From contig PPHI01000037.1 in assembly GCA_002901265.1 (NCBI GenBank), positions 62,001-126,000 on the forward strand: 64,000 bases of DNA. Reading direction: 5' to 3'. This stretch comes from Rhodopirellula baltica. GTDB lineage: Bacteria; Planctomycetota; Planctomycetia; Pirellulales; Pirellulaceae. The position numbers were made by a program, and so were the translations under genes. Positions 19,301 to 27,418 of the stretch are shown in pieces. Below the pieces are notes generated by a model. That model was not told the origin of the DNA and searched no databases. It worked only from the letters and a program-made list of their open reading frames with translations. Within the stretch, counting starts at the first letter, position 1; every line of letters begins with the position of its first letter.

Positions 19301-21771
19301 TCGAAACGTCTGAATCGAGCACGATCGCGCATCGTCCTCAACTGGAAGTCGTCTACGTCATCGTCGACTCGCCCGAGATCGCCGTCACGGGATCGAACGA
19401 AGTTGCCATCGACGAAGGCGAAGCGTTTGTTTCGCCACTGGCCGGAACCGATTTCGGTAGTGCAGAAGTCGACGGCGGCTCGGTCACCAAGACCTTCACC
19501 GTTTCCAACCCCGGCACCGTGCCGTTGAATGTCACCGGCGCATCGTTCACCGGTGATGAAGCGGACGCGTTCAGCTTTGGAGTCACGCCGATCTTCACGA
19601 TCATCCCCGGCGGAAGCGTTTCCTTTGACGTCACCTTTGACGCCACCAAACAAGGCATCCACGACGCGACCATCGAACTGATCACCGACGGCGTCGACGG
19701 CGGAGTGTTCAGCTTCGCGGTTCGCGGAAACGGAACGGCCTTCCAAGCCCTGTCGGCAACACCAGACGGCTCGACCGCCTTCACCGCAGTCGGCGGAATC
19801 GACACCGGATTGTTGGGTGCCGAAATCTCGACCTTCGATCCGGCCACCAACCGCCTGTTCGTCACCTCGGGTGCCGGCTTGCAAATCGTGGACTTGTCGA
19901 ACCCGGCCAACCCTGTGCTGCTGTCGACACTCACGCCAACGACCGACGGTGCCAGCGACGACGCGATCACCAGTGTCGCCGTCAACGCAAACGGTATCGT
20001 CGCTGCGGCGGTTCCAGGTGCTGACGAGCAAGCGTCGGGCTACGTGTTCTTCTACAACGCGGCTGACGGGGTGTTCCTAGGCAGCGTCGAAGTCGGTGCA
20101 TTGCCCGACATGGTCACGTTCACTCCCGACGGAACCCACTTGCTGGTTGCCAACGAAGGCGAACCTGGTGGTGACCCGGTTGTCGATCCGGCCGGTTCGG
20201 TCAGCATCATTGACCTGACCTCGGGCGTCGCAACCGCGACCGTCCAAACGGCTGACTTCACCGCCTTTGACGGCAGCGAAGACGCACTGCGTGCCGCCGG
20301 CGTCAAACTGACTCCCGGCAACACCGTCTCGCAAGACGTCGAGCCGGAATACATCACCGTCGTCCCAGACGGCAGCTTGGCAGTGGTCACACTGCAAGAA
20401 AACAACGCTGTCGCCTTGATCGATCTGTCGACCGGTACTGTCACCGACATCCTGCCACTCGGGTACAAGGATCACGCGGCGATCAACGCCCAAATCGATC
20501 CGACCAACAACTCGCCCGACGCGTTGACCCTGGGCAGCTTCCCGATCCGCGGCCTGTTCCAGCCCGACGCGATCGCGAACTATGTGTCAGGTGGCTCGGT
20601 TTACTTCATCACCGCGAACGAAGGTGACGCCCGCGACGCCGAAGAGACCGACATCCAAAGCGTGACGTTGGATCCGACCATGTTCCCCAATGCCGAAGCA
20701 TTGCAAGACGCGGCAGCGGCCGGAGAACTGGAAATCACCAACCTGATGGGTGATGCCGACGGCGACGGTGACTTCGACGCACTGTACTCCTACGGCGGTC
20801 GTTCGTTCTCGATCTGGAACGAAGCCGGCGACTTGGTCTTCGACAGCGGTGACTTGCTCGCACGAGCCACTGACGCGTTGGGGCTGTATGACGACGGACG
20901 CAGTGACAACAAAGGCACCGAACCGGAAGGCGTCGTCATCGGACAAATCGATTCGAAGGTTTACGCCTTCATCGGTATGGAGCGTGCAAACGCAACCGCA
21001 GTCTTTGATGTCACCGATCCGAGCAACGTCGTCTTGGCTCAGATTCTGCACGACACCAATGACGTCAGCCCCGAAGGCTTGACGTTCATCTCGGCAGCGG
21101 ACAGCCCGAGTGGCGCACCGATGCTGGTGGTCAGCAACGAGGTCAGCAACACGATTCGCGTTTACTCGATCGGTGCCGACGTCATCCCAGAAGTCGAAGG
21201 CGTGGTCATCAACGATGGCGGCACTTCGCGTTCACAAATCACTTCCGTCACCGTCACCTTCAACACCGAAGTTGACTTGGCGGCTGTGGAACAGGCATTC
21301 AGCCTGACCAACATCGACCTCGACGCAGAGGTCACCGGCCTGACGGTCACCGCAACCAACGTTGGTGGCAAGACGATCGCCGTCTTGACCTTCGACGCTG
21401 GCGACGCTTTGGTCGCAACGCGACTCGGCTCCGGTGTCCTGGGCAATTCGCTGATCGACGGCAACTACCGACTCGATATCACCGCGGCTAGCGTCGTGGC
21501 GGGATCGAGCACGATGGCGACCGACTACCTGTTCGGCGGTCAAACCGCCGCGGACGGGGACAACGACAACTTCTTCCGTCTCTACGGCGATGCCGATGGC
21601 GACGGGGCAGTCAACCTGAACGACCTGGATGGCTACTTCGCACCAGGCTTCTTCGCGTCGCAAGGTGATGCCACCTACAACGCAACGCTCGACGGTAACG
21701 GAGACGGGACCATCAACCTCGAAGACCTAGACGGCTACTTCGCTCCTAATTTCTTCGCGGCTCGTTCGTAA
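13315..21771 (+). CDS. Giant secreted multidomain surface protein with LEPR-XLL leader and dockerin-like end
   Basis: About 2818 residues from ATG 13315. A very basic leader (LGQKKRRRETKK) precedes LNIQSLEARQLLAANV, the planctomycete LEPR-XLL export motif. Next come three related ~240-residue modules (about residues 186-430, 719-957 and 1152-1390), alternating with cadherin/tandem-95-like segments (NDAPEVIATPADLVINEDTP, ENQAPTAYDDVINLNEQN). Two DNRLRE-type domains follow (around 1640-1820 and 1825-2020), then an ASPM/choice-of-anchor-D-like domain (SPEIAVTGSNEVAIDEGEAF). A beta-propeller-like choice-of-anchor-I region comes next (ISTFDPATNRLFVTSGAG). The end carries two dockerin-like calcium loops (DADGDGAVNLNDLDGYF, DGNGDGTINLEDLDGYF). 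It is probably a cell-surface or matrix protein. The TTG at 13267 is rejected because it only lengthens the leader. Domain names are from remembered patterns. Confidence 0.85.
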   Translation: MLKRTQTEQNGTTPVKKNIRRQTRLLKSVQRLGQKKRRRETKKLNIQSLEARQLLAANVLDDTLTLSADSSINVLTNDTSGSEVQSVSAFQADFDRSTYDPTVNATDWFIPERPGQPGVPQRSLIPGAVFGGAGNNGDLDLYVDADDQANANDLDTRLDSSAGMALPMLRDNSPVDASMTNLGVVQYASEGGGDAWIAIGAAPENNGELSVPLSNAFFPYSAGWVGGTYDSGGGLVPQPTATAQAPSVVSVAGNGRFEATVPGVTDSYNEGFLFSVGADNEDNYTRTRPIDGGKWSIAHRDNAAEIGGGEEDDINLLYIPRSTQGLVGGVVNASFDGVSPMRQSFGDFSIQRESDGFWRVNVPGHDVTSGVVIAETYDLTNDVPPNVYFSYDDAGDGSGDFLIRQFAWNSDTETPLNTDFVFFFIPFENSLSTTNPLSVSSIGTDADSLGNNLSAKGLPLAINADGTIDYQSGDAIRALGAGQTDVDSFVYQATDGSDSALGIVTVNWVGVNDAPEVIATPADLVINEDTPSSPIDLTTVFTDVDAGDTLTYTVDTGLSGLLSGQISGDDLVITPSADQFGYSQLTVTATDASGKSATVTFGVSVIPQNDGVVAVDDTGAVTDKLTATQIDALTNDYHPDTTKYSVSAAHIFGNTDATGNTNAVWNVVSTTAGPNDLTIQSAPNNGDVAIGRGGENLYPSDGVLLGTIADNTTPYTTIETYGAFSSYGFATGNGIGGGERTAPINAAFFPFAEGWTSGHIDENGNLLGGVGVSQADVRMVQPGLYEVTIPEASSPYDGMLFAMGGSNDDNIVSVLPGFDNRWLIRQLDSDQDATGFKSAPISFVYVPGGTSGLIGGNAQSREGFYYLSQFYGDVSIGSDTDGAPLIQVNGYTPDDGALIAVATGGEYADVNGSLTNVPASQAVFATPSGNGFRVDLRQSGTYTLPADAGDFQFIFLPYDSPLERFNGLDFSITSFQSTSAHGATVTLNNGTFSYDPATADASITDLGNGESIQDTFTYTIRDGRGSVSTATVTVTVQGENQAPTAYDDVINLNEQNIDGAKLTVLGNDVDPDVEALLGTPAGIPSANLSVDGSSVWTVAQTGTGDNAITISGGTTGNVEVLQNGTAIDPTSGIVMATIRENFDSPNSNYRLVQAYANGSGGTSLALQQFGADAAADADVSVAYFSFADNWVGGHVDASGMLTAGNGVSSIDISKSDQGRYEVSIPGVTDAATDGFLFVIGNENGDNVVSAQAIPGTSRYGIAVRDNTQDFADGEDGGFSFVFVPRNAQNLVAGTIDPEREGPNTVTRAIGEFTVERQAVETGGFEWKVSIPGQTPETGMLVLTNQDDTEIEDNFLSYGSDGEGNFLLRSHDMPGLGRQNQPFSFAFVPFDSLQQPVARPVPGLLSIESVSGTTALGSTVSINPDGTITYTPSATIAELYTGDTATDTFTYTMTDGFGGSSTATVTINISGYGEAPALTASAGESYYGIGDLPVGVDGMLDLSSVGDLFADGAVASFELVAGQLPSDILSIRNEGSTAGLVGISGSDVTFGGTVVGTFVAGSGDSALTITFNAAADETAIEAVLRAVTFEATEPNLTGGLRRVNISFVDGNGIAGETQSKDIRLGLVYRRSLQQNIDFGYGSYTGLSDAQIRENAPSVVSAPEGDLLVDWDRSGVASQVLLRFADMFGDGPGQIPADAIITSANLVVYTDNTGDGGEFYRMASDWDPATATWDAFGNGIQVDSGEVVGQAQSQIGTAGGGGATGTGEHFVSVLPDIQAWANGETNNGWLMEGWTNNTDGWAFRSSENGDPTTGPRLVIEWVPAGAQIATFRDGVNDYSGTQDTVISSVNPDQDYSQDGGLFIDYDGSEGRGLIRFDDIIGDAASQIPAGAKVISARLRTASIANNSQGDGARFYPMLTSWQETDTYNSLDGGVSLDGVEAATEYTAFAGNPNRDPNAQAGFQDWDVTADLQSWVSGQRTNNGWLFEPWENGTDGWGIETSESSTIAHRPQLEVVYVIVDSPEIAVTGSNEVAIDEGEAFVSPLAGTDFGSAEVDGGSVTKTFTVSNPGTVPLNVTGASFTGDEADAFSFGVTPIFTIIPGGSVSFDVTFDATKQGIHDATIELITDGVDGGVFSFAVRGNGTAFQALSATPDGSTAFTAVGGIDTGLLGAEISTFDPATNRLFVTSGAGLQIVDLSNPANPVLLSTLTPTTDGASDDAITSVAVNANGIVAAAVPGADEQASGYVFFYNAADGVFLGSVEVGALPDMVTFTPDGTHLLVANEGEPGGDPVVDPAGSVSIIDLTSGVATATVQTADFTAFDGSEDALRAAGVKLTPGNTVSQDVEPEYITVVPDGSLAVVTLQENNAVALIDLSTGTVTDILPLGYKDHAAINAQIDPTNNSPDALTLGSFPIRGLFQPDAIANYVSGGSVYFITANEGDARDAEETDIQSVTLDPTMFPNAEALQDAAAAGELEITNLMGDADGDGDFDALYSYGGRSFSIWNEAGDLVFDSGDLLARATDALGLYDDGRSDNKGTEPEGVVIGQIDSKVYAFIGMERANATAVFDVTDPSNVVLAQILHDTNDVSPEGLTFISAADSPSGAPMLVVSNEVSNTIRVYSIGADVIPEVEGVVINDGGTSRSQITSVTVTFNTEVDLAAVEQAFSLTNIDLDAEVTGLTVTATNVGGKTIAVLTFDAGDALVATRLGSGVLGNSLIDGNYRLDITAASVVAGSSTMATDYLFGGQTAADGDNDNFFRLYGDADGDGAVNLNDLDGYFAPGFFASQGDATYNATLDGNGDGTINLEDLDGYFAPNFFAARS

Positions 21772-21821
21772 TTCCTCCCCCCGATTTCAATAACAACCCT
21801 CACTAAATTTTGGATAACACC

Positions 21822-22448
21822 ATGAGAATTTTGATTTGCCTGGCACTGCTGATCGCAGCTGTCCCTTCGGTTCAAGCCGAACTCGTTTACGACGTCTTCT
21901 ATCGGGCCAACGGCATTGATGCGATCGGTAACACCGTCATCAACGTTGACCCTGACCAAACCATTCGTGGTGTCGAAGTCATCTTGCGAGAAACCGCAAC
22001 CGGGGCAGACACCAACCTACTTGAGACCTCAGGTCTGCGTACTTACGCGATCGAGTTGAACTCGACCGCTCAAGACGCTTTCCAAAACGGAACTCGCAAC
22101 CCCAATTTTCAGTTCTCCGCATCTGGAAACGACGGCGATACCTTCACCGCGTTTAACTTCGCTGGCGGAACTCAAGGTAGTGGCGTCGCAGCCAACACCG
22201 TCGAACTGTCGCTGGGAACCGTTGACTTGGTCGGACCAACGGTCGGAAGCCAAGTAACGTTTTCGCTCGCTGACTATCAGCCAGCAAACCCCAACTTCAC
22301 GATGGCAAACAATTACAACTTTGACCAATTCATCAACTTCGGCAACACGCTGACGTTGGCTTCGGTCACCGCGATTCCTGAGCCATCCAGCTTTGCTTTG
22401 ATCGGCACCCTCGGTGCAGCCGTCATGCTGCGTCGCCGTCGCCGTTAA
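21822..22448 (+). CDS. Small PEP-CTERM surface protein
   Basis: 208 residues from ATG 21822. There is a signal peptide (MRILICLALLIAAVPSVQA). The C-terminus is a classic PEP-CTERM sorting signal: AIPEPSSFALIGTLGAAVML followed by RRRRR. The mature part is beta-rich with no catalytic motif. Proteins with this tail are processed by an exosortase, which is not in this window. It lies 50 bases after the giant surface-protein gene and ahead of a strong terminator, so the two probably form one unit exporting surface components. Confidence 0.88.
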   Translation: MRILICLALLIAAVPSVQAELVYDVFYRANGIDAIGNTVINVDPDQTIRGVEVILRETATGADTNLLETSGLRTYAIELNSTAQDAFQNGTRNPNFQFSASGNDGDTFTAFNFAGGTQGSGVAANTVELSLGTVDLVGPTVGSQVTFSLADYQPANPNFTMANNYNFDQFINFGNTLTLASVTAIPEPSSFALIGTLGAAVMLRRRRR

Positions 22449-22488
22449 GCGAACGACGCGACGCAAGTCGCAACCGCATTAAAACGAC

Positions 22489-22525
22489 GAACCGCCAAAG
22501 CCCATCGCTTTGGCGGTTCTTTTTT
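22489..22525 (+). terminator. Strong rho-independent terminator
   Basis: A perfect 13-bp stem, GAACCGCCAAAGC (22489-22501) with GCTTTGGCGGTTC (22507-22519), a five-base loop and six T residues (22520-22525). It ends the giant-protein/PEP-CTERM unit. The reverse strand has a shorter T run, so it may also stop the convergent metE transcript. Confidence 0.93.
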
Positions 22526-22539
22526 GCTTCAGCGATTTG

Positions 22540-24855
22540 TCAATCGCTAGGCAATGGCTGAAGTGAATGCTCTTTGCGAAGCTGTTTTGCGGCGGCGACC
22601 AAGTTGGTTAGTGAAGGAAGAACCTCGTCCCACTGCCGCGTTTTCAAGCCGCAATCTGGGTTCACCCACAATCGCCCGATGGGGATTTGTGCGGCCGCCT
22701 TGTTCATCAAATCAACGATCTGATCCTGGCGAGGGATATTGGGCGAATGAATGTCGTAAACGCCGGGTCCGATTTCGTTGGGATAGCGAAATTGGTCGAA
22801 AACGTCAAGCAATTCCATATCAGACCGTGACGTCTCGATCGTGATCACATCCGCATCCAACCGCGAAATTGATTCGAAGATGTCGTTGAATTCCGAGTAA
22901 CACATATGGGTATGAATCTGTGTTGCGTCGCAGACCCCGTTTGCCGCGATGCGGAAGGACTCGATCGCCCACTCCAGATACCGATCCCATTCTGTTCGTC
23001 GCAGCGGAAGGCCTTCGCGAAGCGCCGCTTCATCGATCTGAATAATCTGGATTCCAGCACGCTCCAAGTCCAACGTTTCTTCACGAATCGCCAATGCGAT
23101 CTGCTTACACGTTTGCCCACGAGGCTGATCGTCACGCACAAACGACCAATTCAAAATGGTCACCGGTCCGGTCAGCATTCCTTTCATTGGCTTGTCAGTC
23201 AACGATTGCGCATATCGAATCCAGCCAACCGTCATCGGTTCCGGTCGGCTGACGTCACCAAACAGGATCGGCGGCTTCACGCAACGAGAACCGTACGATT
23301 GCACCCAACCGTTCTCACTGAACGCGAATCCGCGTAGTAGTTCGCCAAAGTACTCGACCATGTCATTTCGTTCAGCTTCCCCATGAACCAAGACGTCTAA
23401 CCCGAGTTCTTCCTGCAGCCGAATGCACTCTTTGATTTCTATCTTGATCCGTGACCGATAGGTGGAGTCGTCCATATCGCCTGATTTGAATTGCCGCCTG
23501 ATCCGACGAATGCCAGCCGTTTGTGGGAACGAACCAATCGTTGTCGTTGGAAACAAAGGTAAATTCAATGCACGACGTTGCAGCACCGAACGCTCGCTGT
23601 AGCAACTCGCACGACAGCCAAGCTCGTCATCAATGTTCGCAACCGCTTGCTGGACAGCGACGTCGTTGACGTTCATCGAACACCGACGTGACTCGATCGC
23701 AACTTGGTTTGTGTCAAGTTCTGTCCGCACGGCGGTGCGTCCGTCATCCAAAGCGGTCTTCAAGATACGCAATTCGTCTACCTTTTGGACCGCAAACGCC
23801 AGCCAAGACTTCAGCTCCGTATCTATCTTGGTCTCGTTCGATAGATCAACCGGCACATGCAATAAAGAACAAGATGGCGCGATCCAAAGTCGGTCGAGCA
23901 GTCGCTGGGCAATAGGCTCGAGCCATTCGAGCGTTCGAACTAAGTCTGTCTTCCAGATATTTCGTCCGTTGATGACCCCCAATGACAAAACATGATCCGG
24001 TGGCGTCTTGGCAATCAACGTGTCGACTTCCTCCAGTGCATTGATCGCATCCAAATGAATCCCCGCGACCGGCAGACTCGTTACGAGATCGAGGTTCTCG
24101 CCCAAGCGGCCAAAGTAAGTTGCCAACAACAACTTTGCCCCAAGTCCCGCCAATGCTTGATACGCATCGACAAACGCCTGCTGCCAATCACCTTCCAACT
24201 CAGTCACTAGGATCGGTTCATCGACTTGTACCCACTCGATCCCTTCCGCGTGAATCGCTTCAATTAGCTGACGATAGACTGGCAGCAATCGTTTCAACAG
24301 CGAGAGCTTGTCAGTACCATCTTTCGATTTCCCGATCGCGAGATACGTCAACGGTCCGACAATGACCGCCTTCGCGTTGACGTTGTGCTGCCGACTTTCA
24401 CGGATCTGATCGATCAGCGAGCCGGCTTGCAATACGAAATTCGTTTCGGCATCGAACTCGGGAACGATGTAGTGATAGTTCGTGTCGAACCATTTCGTCA
24501 TCTCTCCCGCGGCGACACCACAAGGGCACCCCGATGTTTCATCTGCCTGATGTTCCGAGCGGCCTCGGGCGACGCGGAAGTATTGATCGAGTTCATGCCC
24601 GGAAAGATCGGCGACACGCCCAGGCAAGTTCCCCAACGCCATACTCATGTCGAGAACTTGATCGTAAAAACTGAAATCACCAACCGGCAACCAATCGAGT
24701 TCACACTGCGATGCCCAGTTCTTTCGTCGCAGCTCGGCCCCAACCGATGCCAGCTCTTCGCGACTGGATTGCCCCTTCCAATAGGCCTCTTGGGCGAATT
24801 TCAATTCTCGCTTCGATCCGATACGCGGGAATCCCAGATTGTGTGTCGTCGTCAC
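22540..24855 (-). CDS. metE: Cobalamin-independent methionine synthase
   Basis: 771 residues; E. coli MetE is about 753. The N-terminus [20 protein letters not shown] is typical, with both (beta/alpha)8 halves present. Zinc ligands are recognisable in [13 protein letters not shown] (His and Cys) and [14 protein letters not shown] (Cys). The enzyme transfers the methyl of 5-methyltetrahydropteroyl-triglutamate to homocysteine, the last step of methionine synthesis, in the cytoplasm. The GTG start has GGAG six bases upstream. It is divergent from metR with a dyad between them, the classic arrangement in which MetR with homocysteine activates metE. Confidence 0.97.
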   Translation of the reverse strand: MTTTHNLGFPRIGSKRELKFAQEAYWKGQSSREELASVGAELRRKNWASQCELDWLPVGDFSFYDQVLDMSMALGNLPGRVADLSGHELDQYFRVARGRSEHQADETSGCPCGVAAGEMTKWFDTNYHYIVPEFDAETNFVLQAGSLIDQIRESRQHNVNAKAVIVGPLTYLAIGKSKDGTDKLSLLKRLLPVYRQLIEAIHAEGIEWVQVDEPILVTELEGDWQQAFVDAYQALAGLGAKLLLATYFGRLGENLDLVTSLPVAGIHLDAINALEEVDTLIAKTPPDHVLSLGVINGRNIWKTDLVRTLEWLEPIAQRLLDRLWIAPSCSLLHVPVDLSNETKIDTELKSWLAFAVQKVDELRILKTALDDGRTAVRTELDTNQVAIESRRCSMNVNDVAVQQAVANIDDELGCRASCYSERSVLQRRALNLPLFPTTTIGSFPQTAGIRRIRRQFKSGDMDDSTYRSRIKIEIKECIRLQEELGLDVLVHGEAERNDMVEYFGELLRGFAFSENGWVQSYGSRCVKPPILFGDVSRPEPMTVGWIRYAQSLTDKPMKGMLTGPVTILNWSFVRDDQPRGQTCKQIALAIREETLDLERAGIQIIQIDEAALREGLPLRRTEWDRYLEWAIESFRIAANGVCDATQIHTHMCYSEFNDIFESISRLDADVITIETSRSDMELLDVFDQFRYPNEIGPGVYDIHSPNIPRQDQIVDLMNKAAAQIPIGRLWVNPDCGLKTRQWDEVLPSLTNLVAAAKQLRKEHSLQPLPSD

Positions 24856-24954
24856 TGCTTGCTCCGATTTGGGGTGCTACGTTGTGTTTTTGAAGTCCGC
24901 GACGTAACCTACCGCCAGTCATCCATGAACAAAAATGATTAATACTGATCATCC

Positions 24955-24971
24955 CATGACTTCTACTCATG
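24955..24971. promoter_or_regulatory. Candidate MetR operator
   Basis: A perfect inverted repeat, CATGA-CTTCTAC-TCATG, lies between metE and metR, 19 bases upstream of the metR start. A neighbouring dyad, TCATCCATGA (24919-24928), may be a second half of the site. LysR-type regulators bind such interrupted dyads and the enteric MetR consensus TGAAnnnnnTTCA is similar in layout. The location is right for metE activation and metR autoregulation; the match is by eye. Confidence 0.45.
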
Positions 24972-24989
24972 AATCACCAGGAACCGAGG

Positions 24990-25901
24990 ATGTCCATCGT
25001 TGAGCGTTCACATCTAGAAATCCTGCGAGCTGTCGACCAGTTCGGGTCGCTGACGGCCGCCGCCGAATCGCTGTTCGTCACCCAGCCGGCGCTCAGCCAC
25101 GCGATCCGTAAACTCGAAGAATCGCTCGGCCTCGAAATCTGGGTTCGCGAAGGACGCTCATTGCGGTTGACGCAGGGCGGCGAACACTTGCTCGCCTTAG
25201 CCAACCGTTTGCTCCCGCAGTTTGAACGTGCCGAACAAAGGCTGCAACAGTTTGCCAATGGCGAACGCGGGACGATGCGGATCGGGATGGAGTGCCACCC
25301 GTGCTACCGTTGGCTCCTCAAGGTTGCCTCGCCCTTTCTTGACGTATGGCCGCAAGTTGATTTGGATGTGATCCAGAAATTTCAGTTCGGTGGCATCGAA
25401 GCGTTGTACAACCACGAAATCGACATGCTTGTCACCCCAGACCCGCTGCAAAAGGCTGGGTTGGTTTTCGAACCGGTCTTCGACTTTGAACAAGTACTTG
25501 TCGTGGCAGCAGATCACGAATTGTCCGGCACACAATACGTCGTCCCAGAACAGCTGATCAACGAGACACTCATCACTTACCCTGTCAGCGTCGACCGACT
25601 GGACATTTTCAGCCAGTTCTTAACGCCTGCGGGTGTCATTCCGCAGAAACACAAGTTGATCGAAACGACAGACATTTTGCTGCAAATGGTCGCCAGCGGT
25701 CGCGGCGTCTCGGCGCTGCCACGCTGGCTGGTCGACGAGCAAAAACAACGCTTCCCGATCGCGGCCATCCGACTCGGCAAGAAAGGCATCCCTAAACAGA
25801 TCTTCTTGGGCATTCGTAAAACGGATCTTGAAATCGACTACTTCGAATCCTTCTTGGCGATCGCGAGAGAGAGCAAATCGCTGTGGCAAATGGACTGTTA
25901 G
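24990..25901 (+). CDS. metR: LysR-type regulator MetR
   Basis: About 303 residues from ATG 24990, which has CAGGAA seven bases upstream; ATG 24969 would add seven residues. The N-terminal winged helix is visible (HLEILRAVDQFGSLTAAAES, QPALSHAIRKLEESLGL). The effector domain carries MetR-specific blocks such as IGMECHPCYRWLL, WPQVDLDV, LVTPDPL, FDFEQVLVVAADH and TLITYPVSVDRLDIF, close to E. coli MetR as I recall it. MetR uses homocysteine as coactivator. It is divergent from metE. Confidence 0.93.
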   Translation: MSIVERSHLEILRAVDQFGSLTAAAESLFVTQPALSHAIRKLEESLGLEIWVREGRSLRLTQGGEHLLALANRLLPQFERAEQRLQQFANGERGTMRIGMECHPCYRWLLKVASPFLDVWPQVDLDVIQKFQFGGIEALYNHEIDMLVTPDPLQKAGLVFEPVFDFEQVLVVAADHELSGTQYVVPEQLINETLITYPVSVDRLDIFSQFLTPAGVIPQKHKLIETTDILLQMVASGRGVSALPRWLVDEQKQRFPIAAIRLGKKGIPKQIFLGIRKTDLEIDYFESFLAIARESKSLWQMDC

Positions 25902-25928
25902 AATCAAGAATCGAGCGGCAATTGCTGG

Positions 25929-26417
25929 CTACTTCTTGCCCAATTCAATCGTCCCGCAATCGTTCTCTCCTGGCCGAACGGTCAGTGTTGCGACGGGATG
26001 ATCCTCGTTGAGATAGCGTCCTTGAAAACGATCAACGGGCAGTCCGCCCCCGGGTGGCGTTTCCAGCATGAACACCAACACCTTGTACTCGCCGACGGGC
26101 GCACCGTCACCGATGCCAAAGTAGCTGGCCTGGAACGCTCCCGTTTGATCCACTGTCGCTGCAGGAATCCTGCGGAACGACCTCGTAGATTTTTCATCGC
26201 CCGTTCTCTGTTTCACAACATTGACGGGAAGAAACTTGATGGTTGCACCAGTCGCCGGGTCCCCATCCAAGGTCACTCGCCCACGCAACGGATACAGCGG
26301 TATTGGTGGCGTATTGGGTTCAACACTACAGCCAAGTAAAAATCCAGACAACACAGTTTGCAGAAGCCACTGAATTCCTCCGCGTCTGGACTTGATCGTT
26401 TGAGCGAGATCCTTCAA
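25929..26417 (-). CDS. Lipoprotein with carboxypeptidase-regulatory-like domain
   Basis: 162 residues. The TTG start overlaps the DUF1559 stop by four bases (TTGA). The signal sequence ends in lipobox LSGFLLGC. The mature part begins with a beta-sandwich pattern (LRGRVTLDGDPATGATIKFL) and has GAFQASYFGIGDGAPVGEYK, the usual layout of small planctomycete lipoproteins with a CarboxypepD_reg-like fold. It is the last gene of the long minus-strand unit that contains the isonitrile cluster. The function is not known. Confidence 0.8.
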   Translation of the reverse strand: MKDLAQTIKSRRGGIQWLLQTVLSGFLLGCSVEPNTPPIPLYPLRGRVTLDGDPATGATIKFLPVNVVKQRTGDEKSTRSFRRIPAATVDQTGAFQASYFGIGDGAPVGEYKVLVFMLETPPGGGLPVDRFQGRYLNEDHPVATLTVRPGENDCGTIELGKK

Positions 26418-27418
26418 TAGTCCTCTCCGGTTTGATCGCCACGGGAACGTGACACAAGCGCATACAAGATTTCAGGATCGATCTCTTGGCTCAAAAAATG
26501 AACGCTACCGTCTAAGAAGACACTGTTCGCCCCGCCGACATGAAACGCATAGATGCCCTGGCGGTTGTTGCAATTGACGTTGCAAGGGCCAAGGCCCGTC
26601 GGTGACCAAGTGATCCCATCGGATTGATACGACAGTATCCAAGTACATCCGCGCCCAGCCCAAGGGGACCAAGCCCGCGCGGCCGTTGGGCTCGCTTCAT
26701 ACAATCGCCCGTTGATCCACGTGTCTGTCTTTCCTGCTTGCTCGACAAAGGTCAGTGTGTGGCTGGATCCGTCAAGGGTCATTGTTCGCTTGGGGCGTTG
26801 AAAGTTCAGTCCCGAACCGAGAAACCCTGTCGAGTTTTCACCCACGGGCGAAAGAGCGCCCATCGCCCAGGGATCACGCGTGAATTGCACACTCGGAATT
26901 GCATACGGAAATCCCCAGCTATAAACGGCTGTGTAGTCAGTCGTCCCCGCAGCGCGGTCAAGATAAAGATCCCCCATCCCTCCGACCACACGTTGAATGC
27001 CCCGCTGGACGGAGCCGCCGACCGAGGAGGGGCAGCGATAAAACGGAACAATCTTTGTCACCGCATCTTGATTGTCTTCATGAAACCAGTCCTTGGTTCG
27101 GTCGTACCGGTCCCAAAGCCCCTGCTGTTCCAAGTAAGGCAACAGTTCCGTTAGCGGGCTGCCAGACAAACCGTTCTTAAAATTCCCGTTTGGTAGGTTG
27201 CCATACGGATCACCATAGGTCGCCGCCGGCAAAAACGATTCGGTATTCTCGAACAGCAATGTCGCCAAACCGATCTGCCGCATCTGGTCCTGACACTGCA
27301 TCCGCCGCGACGATTCCCGAACCGCCTGCACGGCTGGCAATACGAGCGAAACAAGAATGCCAATGATAGTGATCACAACCAACAGCTCGACCAGCGTAAA
27401 CCCTCGGTGACGCATCAT
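26414..27418 (-). CDS. DUF1559 protein with type IV pilin-like N-terminus
   Basis: 334 residues. The prepilin motif [20 protein letters not shown] is followed by LVLPAVQAVRESSRRMQCQD and the closing GANSVFLDGSVHFLSQEID. It overlaps the upstream PEP-CTERM gene and the downstream lipoprotein gene by four bases each, so the three are strictly co-translated. In planctomycetes this trio is a recurring envelope cassette; here it forms the 3' end of the isonitrile-cluster transcript. Confidence 0.92.
   Translation of the reverse strand: MMRHRGFTLVELLVVITIIGILVSLVLPAVQAVRESSRRMQCQDQMRQIGLATLLFENTESFLPAATYGDPYGNLPNGNFKNGLSGSPLTELLPYLEQQGLWDRYDRTKDWFHEDNQDAVTKIVPFYRCPSSVGGSVQRGIQRVVGGMGDLYLDRAAGTTDYTAVYSWGFPYAIPSVQFTRDPWAMGALSPVGENSTGFLGSGLNFQRPKRTMTLDGSSHTLTFVEQAGKTDTWINGRLYEASPTAARAWSPWAGRGCTWILSYQSDGITWSPTGLGPCNVNCNNRQGIYAFHVGGANSVFLDGSVHFLSQEIDPEILYALVSRSRGDQTGEDY

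Noticed and set aside
24856-24990. SAM or cobalamin riboswitch ahead of metE
   Set aside because: The leader is short and shows no riboswitch core; a MetR-type dyad explains regulation better.
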